DNA of 64,000 bases from positions 2,241,588 to 2,305,587 of the forward strand of contig NZ_ATVJ01000001.1 of assembly GCF_000420665.1 (NCBI RefSeq), given 5' to 3'. This stretch comes from Ponticaulis koreensis DSM 19734. Its GTDB lineage: Bacteria > Pseudomonadota > Alphaproteobacteria > Caulobacterales > Hyphomonadaceae. A program made the translations under genes and the position numbers. Shown piece after piece: positions 18,019 to 26,767 of this stretch; position 1 is the stretch's first letter, and every line of letters begins with the position of its first letter. The notes below the pieces were generated by a model. The model ran no database searches. It was not told the DNA's origin and worked only from the letters and a program-made list of their open reading frames with translations.

Positions 18019-18047
18019 GAACTAGCGAACCCGCTTTCGTAAATCAA
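18019..18047 (-). promoter_or_regulatory. promoter of tRNA-Thr
   Basis: On the minus strand TTGATT (18042-18047), a 17-base spacer and TAGTTC (18019-18024) lie 17 bases ahead of the tRNA 5' end. The same geometry recurs before both partial tRNA copies. Confidence 0.55.
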
Positions 18048-18059
18048 GAAATAAATTTT

Positions 18060-18097
18060 TGTGGATAAAACTTACACAAAAACTTACACAGTTACAC
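18060..18097. repeat. DnaA-box and TTACACA repeats, copy 1
   Basis: A perfect DnaA-box consensus (TTATCCACA on the minus strand, 18060-18068) is followed by TTACACA-type repeats to 18097. The block recurs 190 bases away. Confidence 0.6.
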
Positions 18098-18148
18098 GTT
18101 TTCTCTTCTAAAATGCCTTATAATTCAGTTATTTGTAGCATAGAGCTT

Positions 18149-18190
18149 ATGATTACAAATCAACTGCTCTACCAACTGAGCTATAGCGGC
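18149..18190 (-). repeat. partial tRNA-Thr copy (5' half), unit B
   Basis: Forty-two bases identical to the 5' half of tRNA-Thr, from the acceptor 5' strand through the anticodon arm. After TAATCAT the tRNA sequence is replaced by AAGCTCTATGC, which can pair with GGTAGAGC of the D-arm. A promoter of the tRNA type precedes it (TTGATT 18231-18236, 17-base spacer, TAAAGG 18208-18213). It cannot make a tRNA but is probably transcribed. Confidence 0.85.
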
Positions 18191-18249
18191 ATTTTACCAA
18201 AGCGGCACCTTTAGCGAACAAGGAGCCTTAAATCAAGAAATTATGTTTT

Positions 18250-18287
18250 TGTGGATAAAACTTACACAAAAGCTTACACACTTACAC
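18250..18287. repeat. DnaA-box and TTACACA repeats, copy 2
   Basis: The second copy of the 18060-18097 block, with the perfect 9-mer at 18250-18258 and three TTACACA-type repeats after it. Confidence 0.6.
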
Positions 18288-18338
18288 AGTTTCTTAGTTT
18301 TTTATCCTTACAATACAGCCGCTTAGCGCATAGAGCTT

Positions 18339-18380
18339 ATGATTACAAATCAACTGCTCTACCAACTGAGCTAAGCCGGC
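18339..18380 (-). repeat. partial tRNA-Thr copy (5' half), unit C
   Basis: The third copy of the tRNA 5' half, identical over 35 bases from the anticodon arm and diverged at the acceptor end (GCCGGCTTA). It shares with unit B the replacement AAGCTCTATGC after the anticodon arm. Promoter-like TTGCCA (18421-18426), a 17-base spacer and TAAGAC (18398-18403) precede it. Confidence 0.85.
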
Positions 18381-18571
18381 ACTGGTAAAGAGCGCGCGTC
18401 TTACCGAGTTTGATCGGGTCTGGCAAGTGCTTCTGACAACTGTTTTTCAGAAATTTTTTCTGGAGCCGATTCAGCTGTTTATAACTATCCCAAGATTGCC
18501 ACATTTGCGCCTCGGAACAATCGGGTTGTTCATTCATTAATTCTGTACGGCCCAATGGGTTGGAGGCAATA

Positions 18572-19027
18572 ATGAAACAGACAGCACGCTTACTTACAGT
18601 CGCTGCGGCCATCGCAGCATCCACCTTCGGAGTACATAGTCTCGCGGAACAATCTATCCGTGAAGACATGGAGAAGGCGTGCGCACCTGTAGAGGTTTCA
18701 GTTTACTTCGCTCCCTCCCAGTACGAGCTGAACGAATTTGCTGAGGACTTGCTGAAGCAAGCCGTCAGCCGTGTAGAGCATTGCGAACTCGCCCAGATCG
18801 AAGTCGTTGGTTTCAGTGATTCATTAGGTCAGGCGGACTTCAATTATCATCTGTCTGAACAACGCGCCGAGCACGCGATGGCCTATCTGGAGGAGCACGG
18901 CGTTGTCGCAAATACGATCCAGATGAGCGCACGCGGGCAGGAAGGCGCTGTTTCCGATACTGGTGAGCCATTGATTATGCGCCGCAAGGTCGACCTCCGA
19001 TTTATTCCGGTGCCGCCGACCGTTTGA
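18572..19027 (+). CDS. OmpA-family peptidoglycan-binding protein
   Basis: A 151-residue periplasmic protein with a signal peptide (about 1-26) and a single OmpA C-terminal domain: VYFAPSQYELNEFAEDLL, IEVVGFSDSLGQADFNYHLSEQRAEHAMAYL with the Asp and Arg that bind diaminopimelate, and RRKVDLRFIP. There is no beta-barrel. ATG 18572 has GGAGG at 18562-18566. It is the first gene on the chromosomal side of the tRNA array and probably anchors the envelope to peptidoglycan. No operon partner. Confidence 0.8.
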   Translation: MKQTARLLTVAAAIAASTFGVHSLAEQSIREDMEKACAPVEVSVYFAPSQYELNEFAEDLLKQAVSRVEHCELAQIEVVGFSDSLGQADFNYHLSEQRAEHAMAYLEEHGVVANTIQMSARGQEGAVSDTGEPLIMRRKVDLRFIPVPPTV

Positions 19028-19195
19028 TATTCCTGCAGACGCAAGTGTCGGGGGAAAATGCCAGCCTAAACGAAAATTTTTGCCGCGCGGGGCTCAACGA
19101 GCTTGCGTGCGCGCAATTCTGTATCGTACCGATGTCACCCTGAAAAACGAAAACGGGTTCAATGGCGGGCCCGGATATATTGGGGAGGCTCAACG

Positions 19196-20506
19196 ATGGG
19201 TCGTTTCGGACTTGCGCTGCGTCATGCAGTGCGAGCCGTGTTGGCGTTTGGCGTCATCACGGCATTCTCAGGCGCTGCTTATGCCGATACAGGCGACACG
19301 GCCTGGATACTTACTTCAACAGCTCTAGTGCTCTTAATGACGCTGCCAGGCCTTGCGCTATTTTATGGTGGCCTTGTGCGATCAATCAACGTGCTCTCGG
19401 TTCTGATGCACTGCTTTGCGATCGCCTGTCTCATGTCCGTGATCTGGCTTGTCGTCGGTTACTCCATCGCGTTCGGAGATGGCAATGGCGCAACCGATGG
19501 AGCAGGGCAGTGGTGGGGTGGTCTCTCCCGCGCCATGCTGAGCGGTGTCACGGGCGAGAGCATGACGGGTACGATACCGGAACCGCTCTTCTTTATGTTC
19601 CAGATGACGTTTGCGATCATCACGCCTGCGCTGATTGTGGGCAGCTTTGTTGAGCGCGTCCGCTTCGATGCGGTGCTGAAATTCTCTGCAATCTGGATTC
19701 TCGTTGTTTATGCACCAGTATGTCACTGGGTTTGGGGCGGCGGCTGGCTTGCGGACATGGGCGTTCGTGATTTTGCTGGCGGCCTTGTCGTTCACGCCAC
19801 AGCCGGCATCTCATCTCTCGTGTTCGTTGCGATGCTCGGAAAGCGTAAGAGCTTCGGTCATGACATGCATCCACCGCACGCACCTGTTCTGGTGATGATT
19901 GGCTCGTCTATGCTCTGGGTCGGCTGGTTCGGCTTCAATGCTGGCTCGGCGCTCGGTGCGAATGGCGGCGCCGCACAAGCCATGCTTGTGACGCATATCT
20001 CCGCAGCCACAGCGTCGCTCGTCTGGATGATGATTGAGTGGATCCAGTTCCGTAAACCGACGCTCGTCGGCATTTGTACAGGTATGGTTGCCGGTCTTGC
20101 GACCATCACGCCAGCAGCAGGATCAGTTGGACCAGCTGGAGCTCTGATCATCGGCTTCCTCGCGGCGATCATCTGCTATTACGCGGTCGTGCTGATCCGC
20201 AATCGTCTCAAATTCGATGACAGCCTCGATGTGTTCGCGGTCCATGGTGTGGGCGGCATTCTTGGCACTCTGATTATTCCGTTTGTTGCCGCGCTCGGGC
20301 CGCTTGCGCCGGGTCTCGGCGAAGATAGCGTCATGGGTGCGTTCATGGCGCAGGCGACCGGTGTTGTGGCCGTGTGCGTCTGGTCTGCCATTGCCAGCTT
20401 CGCAATTCTATTTGTTGTGAAACTTACGGGCAGCCTTCGCGTGGATGAGCAGACTGAAGATCAGGGGCTTGATACAAACACGCATGGCGAGAGCGCTTAC
20501 CCTTAA
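19196..20506 (+). CDS. amtB: ammonium transporter AmtB
   Basis: A 436-residue Amt/Rh-family channel in the inner membrane, importing ammonium. An N-terminal signal sequence is followed by eleven hydrophobic segments. Hallmarks seen are LLMTLPGLALFYGGLVR, FVERVRFDAVLKF, VVHATAGISSLV (first of the twin pore histidines) and FAVHGVGGILGTL (second). ATG 19196 follows GGGGAGG. The usual PII partner gene glnK is not beside it, and I see no sigma54 promoter in the 168 bases upstream. A terminator overlaps the stop codon. Confidence 0.93.
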   Translation: MGRFGLALRHAVRAVLAFGVITAFSGAAYADTGDTAWILTSTALVLLMTLPGLALFYGGLVRSINVLSVLMHCFAIACLMSVIWLVVGYSIAFGDGNGATDGAGQWWGGLSRAMLSGVTGESMTGTIPEPLFFMFQMTFAIITPALIVGSFVERVRFDAVLKFSAIWILVVYAPVCHWVWGGGWLADMGVRDFAGGLVVHATAGISSLVFVAMLGKRKSFGHDMHPPHAPVLVMIGSSMLWVGWFGFNAGSALGANGGAAQAMLVTHISAATASLVWMMIEWIQFRKPTLVGICTGMVAGLATITPAAGSVGPAGALIIGFLAAIICYYAVVLIRNRLKFDDSLDVFAVHGVGGILGTLIIPFVAALGPLAPGLGEDSVMGAFMAQATGVVAVCVWSAIASFAILFVVKLTGSLRVDEQTEDQGLDTNTHGESAYP

Positions 20507-20512
20507 GCGCTC
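20491..20512. terminator. hairpin overlapping the amtB stop
   Basis: GAGCGCTTA and TAAGCGCTC pair perfectly around CCCT. The second arm contains the TAA stop of amtB. It lies between convergent genes and may serve both; the T-tract is weak. Confidence 0.6.
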
Positions 20513-20541
20513 TCAGTGTTCATTTTGGTCAGGGGCGGCGC

Positions 20542-21492
20542 TCAGGCGTCGCCCTTTTCAGTTGTGGCAGGTGCTTCTGGTGTCTTTTTCTTCCGGAAGG
20601 CTTTGCGGAAAAGGAACATGAAGAGCCAGATCAGACCGACAATCACAGGCAGCCACGGCAGAACAAAAGCCAGAATGGTCACGATGGAGCTAAGAGCAAA
20701 TGCGACATTCCGGAAGAAATCTCCGAACGCTTCGGTGACGGGCCGCCAGACAGATTGAGAGGTCGGCGACACGCGCGCCTCGTAGGAGAGGTTGATATCG
20801 GACATGGAAACGCGCTGGCGGAGGTTAGCGAGTTGAGACTCGTAGCTGTCGAGTTCGGATTGAACGCGCGCAAGTTCCCGTTCGACGGAGAGCAGTTCTC
20901 CAAGATCGCCTTCACGGCTTTCCAACAATTGCTGCAGCCGATCACGTAGCGTGGTTTGTGCCGCCAGACGTGCATCCGTATCAATGATCTGCGCAGTCAG
21001 ATCGACCGTCGATGTACTTGAGGCGTAGACGCTGGAACTAAATTCACCGAGGCTTTCCGGCAGGCCCTCAAGAAACGGAATTGCCCATTCCGGCGACGCC
21101 TTTAACGCGAGGTTTCCTGACGCATAGTCCGTTTCAAGGCCATACACGTTTGAGCTGGTGACGAGACAGTTTTCAGGTCCGGCGTCCTCGCATTGCGTCA
21201 TGTGGGTTTCGAGTAGGTCACGAAGACGGTCCGTTGGGACGCTGATCGTGCGGTTGTGAGTATAGGCTAGGAAGCGACCGGCGCGCTGAGGCACGCTGTC
21301 TGTAGAGCTGACGCTACCTGATGACGGGGATGCAGATGAATCGAGCGCGCTATCTTCCGTGACAGCATAGGATGACGGCGGGGCAGGCGAAATTCGTTCA
21401 AGTGCACGGACGTCTCTATCAGGTTCGGATCCTCCGCAGCCCGCGAGCGAGAGCATACACGCTGCGAAAAATATTGCGTTCAGTTTCATCAT
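20542..21492 (-). CDS. DUF4349 lipoprotein
   Basis: A 316-residue lipoprotein with lipobox SLAGC (Cys19), a Ser-rich linker (about 40-70), the DUF4349 domain (about 70-240) with a conserved coiled coil (LRDRLQQLLESREGDLGELLSVERELARVQSELD), and one C-terminal membrane helix (about 268-295) with a basic KKK tail. Such proteins sit on the envelope; their role is not established. It is convergent with amtB and divergent from metG. Confidence 0.8.
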   Translation of the reverse strand: MMKLNAIFFAACMLSLAGCGGSEPDRDVRALERISPAPPSSYAVTEDSALDSSASPSSGSVSSTDSVPQRAGRFLAYTHNRTISVPTDRLRDLLETHMTQCEDAGPENCLVTSSNVYGLETDYASGNLALKASPEWAIPFLEGLPESLGEFSSSVYASSTSTVDLTAQIIDTDARLAAQTTLRDRLQQLLESREGDLGELLSVERELARVQSELDSYESQLANLRQRVSMSDINLSYEARVSPTSQSVWRPVTEAFGDFFRNVAFALSSIVTILAFVLPWLPVIVGLIWLFMFLFRKAFRKKKTPEAPATTEKGDA

Positions 21493-21704
21493 AGGTGTTT
21501 CCCCACTTCATAGGCTTCAGCCTTTTTGATCGAGCGGGAGAAAAGCCCAGAATTGTGACAAGTGTAAGGCTACAACATGCCGAGCGCACTGCCGACATTT
21601 CTATGCTTTAGCCGTTTCCTATGGCGCACTTGCGCGTTAAAGAGAGCCTTTGACGACTCAGGGCCTCCTGCGTCTCCACGTAAGATAAGAAATCAGACGG
21701 GCAC

Positions 21705-23420
21705 ATGGCACGCATCCTCATCACTTCCGCGCTTCCTTACATCAATGGCATCAAGCACCTCGGCAACCTTGCTGGTTCAATGCTGCCAGCTGACGTCTAT
21801 GCGCGTTTCAAGCGCCTTCAGGGCCATGAAGTTCTATATATCTGTGCGACGGATGAGCATGGCACGCCTGCGGAACTGGCTGCGCAGAAAGACGGTGTGC
21901 CGGTTCAGGCTTACTGTGATGAACAGCATGAAATTCAGCGTGCGGCGGGCGAAGGTTTTACGCTGAGCTATGACCATTTCGGTCGTTCGTCTTCGGCTCA
22001 GAACGCTGCGCTGACACAGCACTTTGCACATGTACTTGAAGAGCGTGGCCTTCTGGAAGAGCGCACAGAGAAACAGGTCTATTCCATCGATGACGGCCGC
22101 TTCCTCCCCGACCGTTATGTTGAAGGCACGTGCCCGCATTGCGATTTTGAAAAAGCGCGCGGCGACCAGTGTGACAATTGCGGACGTTTGCTTGATCCGG
22201 TTGAACTCAAGAACCCGTATTCTGCCGTATCCGGCTCTACAAACATCGAGATCCGCGACACGACCCATCTCTACCTCCTGCAGTCTAAAATGCAGGATGA
22301 TATTCGTGAGTGGGTAGAAGCGTCCACCGAGTGGCCGCAACTGGCGAAATCTATCGCTTTGAAGTGGCTGGATGAAGGTCTGCAGGACCGGGCGATTACG
22401 CGTGACCTCTCCTGGGGTATTCCGGTCGCTTACGAAGGTAAGGTGCGTGAAGGCTTCGAGGACAAGGTCTTCTATGTCTGGTTCGATGCACCGATCGAAT
22501 ATATCGGCGCGACGCAGGAATATTCTGAAAAACTTGGAAAGCCTGAAGAGTGGGAGCGCTGGTGGCGTACTGACAAAGGCGCTGACGACGTGACCTATGT
22601 CCAGTTCATGGGCAAGGACAACGTCGCGTTCCACACGGTTAGCTTCCCTGTCACAATGATCGGCTCACGCGAACCGTGGAAGCTGGTAGACCGCCTTAAG
22701 GCGTTCAACTGGGTCACATGGTATGGTGGTAAGTTCTCAACCTCTATGAACCGCGGTGTTTTCATGGATCAGGCGCTGGAGCTTCTGCCGGTAGATTACT
22801 GGCGCTGGTATCTGATGGCCAATGCACCGGAAGGCTCTGATGCGGCCTTCACTTGGGAAGGCTTCCAGGCAGCGGTGAACTCTGACCTCGCGAACGTGCT
22901 GGGTAACTTCGTGAACCGCATCACCAAATACTGCAAATCCAAGTTCGATGGTCAGCTGCCCGCCGCTGGCACCCCGGGCGAGGATGAAGCGTGGATGGAA
23001 GCTGAGCTCAAAACCCGCCTCAAAACGCTTATGCAGCATTATGAGGAGATGGAGTTCCGTAAAGCTGCTGCAGAAACGCGTGCCATCTGGGCGGCGGGAA
23101 ATGAGTATCTCACGCGCGCTGAGCCTTGGGTGAAATACAAGAATGACGTTGATGCGGCTGCTGTGGGCGTCCGCACAGGCCTCAATCTTGTAGCGCTCTT
23201 TGGCATTCTGGCTCAGCCGTTTATTCCGACAGCGGCTGCTAAAATTCTCGATGCTCTGGGCATTCCGGAAGAGAACCGCAAAATGCCAAATCCTGACGAT
23301 GATAACCTGCTGGATGCGCTCCCGCATGGCATGAAAATCTCACCGCCTGACGTACTTTTCTCCAAGATTGAAGATGCTCAGGTTGCTGAATGGACTAAGC
23401 GTTTCGGTGGCGGGCAGTAA
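21705..23420 (+). CDS. metG: methionyl-tRNA synthetase
   Basis: A 571-residue class I synthetase that charges tRNA-Met. HIGH-like motif [11 protein letters not shown] near residue 12, a zinc-knuckle insertion [19 protein letters not shown] (about 142-160), the signature [12 protein letters not shown], and the KMSKS-type loop KFSTSMNRG (about 345) are all seen. The KMSKS form and double-Cys knuckle mark it as MetG1 type; the C-terminal tRNA-binding domain of longer enzymes is absent. The ATG at 21705 is used; the ribosome-binding site is weak. A strong bidirectional terminator follows. Confidence 0.95.
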   Translation: MARILITSALPYINGIKHLGNLAGSMLPADVYARFKRLQGHEVLYICATDEHGTPAELAAQKDGVPVQAYCDEQHEIQRAAGEGFTLSYDHFGRSSSAQNAALTQHFAHVLEERGLLEERTEKQVYSIDDGRFLPDRYVEGTCPHCDFEKARGDQCDNCGRLLDPVELKNPYSAVSGSTNIEIRDTTHLYLLQSKMQDDIREWVEASTEWPQLAKSIALKWLDEGLQDRAITRDLSWGIPVAYEGKVREGFEDKVFYVWFDAPIEYIGATQEYSEKLGKPEEWERWWRTDKGADDVTYVQFMGKDNVAFHTVSFPVTMIGSREPWKLVDRLKAFNWVTWYGGKFSTSMNRGVFMDQALELLPVDYWRWYLMANAPEGSDAAFTWEGFQAAVNSDLANVLGNFVNRITKYCKSKFDGQLPAAGTPGEDEAWMEAELKTRLKTLMQHYEEMEFRKAAAETRAIWAAGNEYLTRAEPWVKYKNDVDAAAVGVRTGLNLVALFGILAQPFIPTAAAKILDALGIPEENRKMPNPDDDNLLDALPHGMKISPPDVLFSKIEDAQVAEWTKRFGGGQ

Positions 23421-23439
23421 GTCGAGATCTATCACCTTT

Positions 23440-23477
23440 GAAAAAAAAGGCTCTGCCGCACTGGCAGAGCCTTTTTT
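23440..23477. terminator. bidirectional terminator
   Basis: GGCTCTGCC (23449-23457) and GGCAGAGCC (23463-23471) flank a five-base loop, with an A-tract before and T-tract after. It serves metG and the convergent M56-M23 gene. Confidence 0.9.
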
Positions 23478-23479
23478 CA

Positions 23480-24814
23480 TTAGCGCGCCAGATAGTCGCT
23501 CGGGTTCAACGCTTCATTGCCATTCCAGACCTCAAAATGGAGGTGAGGGCCTGTCGCCTGACCGCTCGCGCCAACCGTACCGATTGAAGCACCAACGCTG
23601 ACGCGGTCACCCGCTGATACGCTTGTCGTGTGCAGCTGGGCATAGCGTGTCCGAATGCCATTGCCATGGTCGATGGTTACCATCAGCCCATAAGCGCCCT
23701 GAGCTTCTGCCGAGACGACGGTGCCGGCAGCCGGAGCGCGCACGGGCGTGCCTGTTGCCGCGCCAATATCCATGCCGCGGTGGAAGGCGGCTTCACGCGT
23801 GATCGGATGAACCCGCGGCCCGAAGCTGGACGTGAGGCGGCCTTCGGTCGGCAGGAATGCGAGTTCGAATGGTGCAGAGGACGTATCATCCGCGAGCGCA
23901 AGCTGTACGCCCGCGAGGGGCAGAAGCATCAACGCGGATGCTAAGGCCGCAACGCGCGGGAGTGTCTTGCCAGTTGACGGTCCGGGCTGCATTATTCGGG
24001 TAATTCTCATTCGGTAATCTCCTTTAGGTCCTTGTGAGAAGACCGCCGGAGCGCATGGCAGTGCGTTTCCGGCGGAATGCTTCAGCGCAATGAGAAGAGT
24101 TTCTGCATAAGCGCTGGGCATGGAGGTGCGTGTGACGTCGGCGTCACATGCGAGTTCTGCGGCGTGGCGGCAGCGTTCTGTCTGATGACGAACGAATGGA
24201 TTGAACCAGAACAGACAATCGATCATCGAGAGGCAGAGAAACCAGACGGCGTCCTGTCGGCTGTGGTGAGCGGCTTCATGCGCGATGATCATGTCGATCT
24301 GTGGCTTGGAAAGGCCGCGGAAGAGCGCTTCGGAGATGATGATTTTGCCGCTCACTGTTGTGATCGCCGAAATCGGAGCGTCAGAAAGAAATACGCTTTC
24401 ATGCGGCACACTGCGTCGTTCGACCGTCCGCATTTGCGCAATACGCTGCCCAAGCTTCAAGGCGTTCCAGAAAAAACCGCACAGGTAAAGCAAACCCAGA
24501 GCGGGCGCGATGAGCGGCCCGATGTTCAGGTGGACGCTTTCTCTTACAGTTGCGCTTGGCAAGACCTCCTGATTGCCCCCGAAGTAATAAGCGAGTTCCG
24601 GAAGCGGCAATTGCGACATGGCGAGTGTTGGCGCGAGCTTCAGTGCGGCAAACCCCAGAACAGGCGCAATGATCATTGAAAAGAGAACCGTCTTTTCGAA
24701 GTTTTCAGAGCGCCATGTTGCAGGAATGAAGCTCCGCAGAGTTGCAAGTAGACCCGACCATGCAAATGGAATGATGGCGCAGACAAGAACGAGAGCGGGT
24801 ATCGTCGTCATCAC
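23480..24814 (-). CDS. BlaR1-like M56 metallopeptidase fused to M23 (LytM) domain
   Basis: A 444-residue membrane protein. Four hydrophobic segments (about 5-25, 43-62, 98-120 and 283-303) frame a cytoplasmic M56 zinc protease with HEAAHH (HExxH, about 178) and later the Glu-containing HAAELACDAD. After the last membrane helix comes a periplasmic LytM/M23 domain with SSFGPRVHPITREAAFHRGMDIG, and HLHFEVW. The gene overlaps a BlaI-type repressor gene by four bases, as in bla/mec systems, where the protease cleaves the repressor. The sensor domain here is an M23 fold instead of a penicillin-binding domain, so the signal may be peptidoglycan fragments rather than beta-lactam; this is inference. 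Confidence 0.85.
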   Translation of the reverse strand: MMTTIPALVLVCAIIPFAWSGLLATLRSFIPATWRSENFEKTVLFSMIIAPVLGFAALKLAPTLAMSQLPLPELAYYFGGNQEVLPSATVRESVHLNIGPLIAPALGLLYLCGFFWNALKLGQRIAQMRTVERRSVPHESVFLSDAPISAITTVSGKIIISEALFRGLSKPQIDMIIAHEAAHHSRQDAVWFLCLSMIDCLFWFNPFVRHQTERCRHAAELACDADVTRTSMPSAYAETLLIALKHSAGNALPCAPAVFSQGPKGDYRMRITRIMQPGPSTGKTLPRVAALASALMLLPLAGVQLALADDTSSAPFELAFLPTEGRLTSSFGPRVHPITREAAFHRGMDIGAATGTPVRAPAAGTVVSAEAQGAYGLMVTIDHGNGIRTRYAQLHTTSVSAGDRVSVGASIGTVGASGQATGPHLHFEVWNGNEALNPSDYLAR

Positions 24815-25185
24815 TGCGTATCCTTCTCGTTCAGGTCTTTCAGCAGGTCTTCAAGTTCGTCGATTTCGTCTTCCGAGATGAGGGAGCTACCGACAAAGGC
24901 CGCAGCAGGTAGAGGCTGGTCCGAGCCGAGAATATTCTTCGAAAAGTCACCTATCAGGCTCGCCAGAACGGAAAGTTTAGGCGTCGTTGGGATGAAGGTT
25001 TTGATGCCATGCACCATCTCGATGGCGATCAGCTCCTTATCCACCATCCGGTCCAGCGTCTTGCGCGTGGATGAGAATGACCAACCAGTGCTTGCCTCTG
25101 TTGCGTCGTGAATTTCACGCGCGCTCAGGCGGCGAGATTGCCAGAGCGGGCGGAGCAGTGTGAGCTCAGTATCTGTGGGTTTCAT
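24811..25185 (-). CDS. BlaI/MecI-family transcriptional repressor
   Basis: A 124-residue winged-helix DNA-binding protein: MKPTDTELTLLRPLWQ, ARE-IHDATEASTGWSFSSTRKTLDRMVDKELI and an acidic dimerisation tail. In the family, dimers bind palindromic operators until the partner M56 protease cleaves them. ATG 25185 is preferred; ATGs at 25197 and 25215 are upstream and in frame, but the latter lies within the operator. It overlaps the sensor gene by four bases. Its operators are probably the GTGCGAC repeats just upstream, giving autoregulation. Confidence 0.85.
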   Translation of the reverse strand: MKPTDTELTLLRPLWQSRRLSAREIHDATEASTGWSFSSTRKTLDRMVDKELIAIEMVHGIKTFIPTTPKLSVLASLIGDFSKNILGSDQPLPAAAFVGSSLISEDEIDELEDLLKDLNEKDTQ

Positions 25186-25186
25186 A

Positions 25187-25241
25187 GTGCGACTCATTTG
25201 CGGTGTGCGACACATGTCGCGCAAGTGCGACGTGGAGTCAA
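25187..25241 (-). promoter_or_regulatory. operator array and promoter of the BlaI-sensor operon
   Basis: GTGCGAC recurs at 25187-25193, 25205-25211 and 25225-25231, and GCGACA-ca-TGTCGC (25207-25220) is a perfect dyad. A possible -35 box TTGACT lies at 25236-25241 on the minus strand, so the dyad covers the -10 region. The layout fits autorepression by BlaI. Confidence 0.5.
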
Positions 25242-25351
25242 ATTACGTCAGGGTAATTTTTAAATTGATGGTTTCGGGATGACAAAGGCGCAGGCTTGAA
25301 CCTGTCGCCGCTGCGTGGTCCTCTGGGTGAATGTATTTCGAGGGCTGAATC

Positions 25352-26710
25352 ATGAAAAACACCTATCTACTCGGCAGCGCGCTGGCCTTGAGCCTTGCCG
25401 GGCTGCAGTCTGCATTCGCGCAAGATATTGAAACTGGCGCCGATCTGATCACGGTCTATCAGCATCTCCATGCCAATCCCGAACTGTCGCTTCAGGAAGT
25501 GAATACGTCCGCACTTCTCGCACGTGAGCTGGAAAGTCTGGGCTTTGAGGTGACGACGGGGCTCGGTGATGACTGGGTTCGCGCGAAGGCGGAACGCGAA
25601 CAGGGTGTCGTTCGTGAGAATGTTGGTGGCTATGGCGTCGTCGGCGTGATGCAAAATGGTGACGGGCCTACGCTTCTCATTCGCGCCGACATGGATGCAC
25701 TCCCGGTGCCTGAACAAACGGGCTTCAGCTTCGCCTCAGAGCAGGTCGCGACCTCGTGGACGGGTGTTGAGGGGCCTGTAATGCATGCCTGCGGCCACGA
25801 CATCCATATGACCTCATGGCTGGGCACTGCGCGAAATCTCGTCAACCGCCGTGATGAGTGGTCTGGCACTCTGATCATGATCCTGCAGCCAGCCGAGGAA
25901 CTGGGGCTCGGTGCGCAGGCCATGCTGGAAGAGGGGCTGTTCGATGACTTTCCTGTGCCGGACTATAATCTGGCGCTCCATGTGAATTCATCAATGCCTG
26001 CCGGCACGGTCGGCTATGTGCCCGGCTTTGCTATGGCCAACGTAGATAGCGTCGACATCACTATTCACGGCGCAGGCGGCCACGGGGCGTATCCGCATAC
26101 AACGATCGACCCTGTCGTCATTGCTGCGCATACGGTGACCGCGCTGCAAACGCTTGTTTCCCGAAATGTGAACCCTCAGGACCCCGCCGTTGTGACGGTC
26201 GGTGCAATTACAGCGGGCCACAAGCACAATGTCATTCCGGACGAAGCTCATTTGCAGCTGACTGTGCGCTCATATGGCGAAGATGTCCGTGAAACGCTGC
26301 TGAGCGGCATTGAGCGTATTGTACGCGGACAGGCGGAAGCCTTTGGCGCGCCGGAGCCTGAATTCTTTGTCGATCCGGATTACACGCCAGCGACCTTCAA
26401 TGATCCTGATTTGTCCGAGCGCATTGGCAGTGCACTCCGCGCAACGCTCGGCGACGAGTCCGTGCGTATCCTGTCTCCGGTGATGGGCGGCGAAGATTTC
26501 AGCCGCTATGCACGAACCGATGAAAACATTCCGGGCATGCTGTTCTGGATCGGCGCGATTTCTGAAGAGCAATATGTGGCGTCACAGAATGGCGGTCCGG
26601 GGTTGCCATCGCTTCATTCGGGGCTTTTCGGTCCTGACTTTGAAAACACTATCGAAACCGGCGTGACATCTATGACGGCGGCTGCGATGGAAATACTTGG
26701 AAATCAGTGA
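25352..26710 (+). CDS. exported M20-family amidohydrolase
   Basis: A 452-residue metallohydrolase with a Sec signal peptide (about 1-23), so probably periplasmic. M20D/amidohydrolase motifs: HLHANPELSLQE, LIRADMDALPVPE, MHACGHDIHMTSWLG (metal ligands), LQPAEELGLGAQAML, GGHGAYPH in the dimerisation domain and MGGEDFSRYA. Related enzymes hydrolyse N-acyl amino acids or hippurate-like amides; the exact substrate cannot be told. ATG 25352 follows GAGGG. The gene stands alone, divergent from the BlaI operon, and ends at a terminator. Confidence 0.88.
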   Translation: MKNTYLLGSALALSLAGLQSAFAQDIETGADLITVYQHLHANPELSLQEVNTSALLARELESLGFEVTTGLGDDWVRAKAEREQGVVRENVGGYGVVGVMQNGDGPTLLIRADMDALPVPEQTGFSFASEQVATSWTGVEGPVMHACGHDIHMTSWLGTARNLVNRRDEWSGTLIMILQPAEELGLGAQAMLEEGLFDDFPVPDYNLALHVNSSMPAGTVGYVPGFAMANVDSVDITIHGAGGHGAYPHTTIDPVVIAAHTVTALQTLVSRNVNPQDPAVVTVGAITAGHKHNVIPDEAHLQLTVRSYGEDVRETLLSGIERIVRGQAEAFGAPEPEFFVDPDYTPATFNDPDLSERIGSALRATLGDESVRILSPVMGGEDFSRYARTDENIPGMLFWIGAISEEQYVASQNGGPGLPSLHSGLFGPDFENTIETGVTSMTAAAMEILGNQ

Positions 26711-26730
26711 TGTGATTAACCAATGAAGTA

Positions 26731-26762
26731 AAAAAGGACGGCCTTTGAGCCGCCCTTTTTAT
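26731..26762. terminator. bidirectional terminator
   Basis: AAAAAGGACGGC and GCCGCCCTTTTT pair over 12 positions with one mismatch around a CTTTGA loop. It lies between the convergent M20 and CoA-transferase genes. Confidence 0.8.
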
Positions 26763-26767
26763 TTACC

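Noticed and set aside
18003-18430. Chromosomal origin of replication
   Set aside because: Only two DnaA boxes and no origin-linked genes such as hemE or dnaA nearby; the boxes are part of a tandem duplication.
19028-19195. glnK gene or sigma54 promoter before amtB
   Set aside because: The 168-base gap is too short for glnK and contains no TGGCAC-N5-TTGC match.
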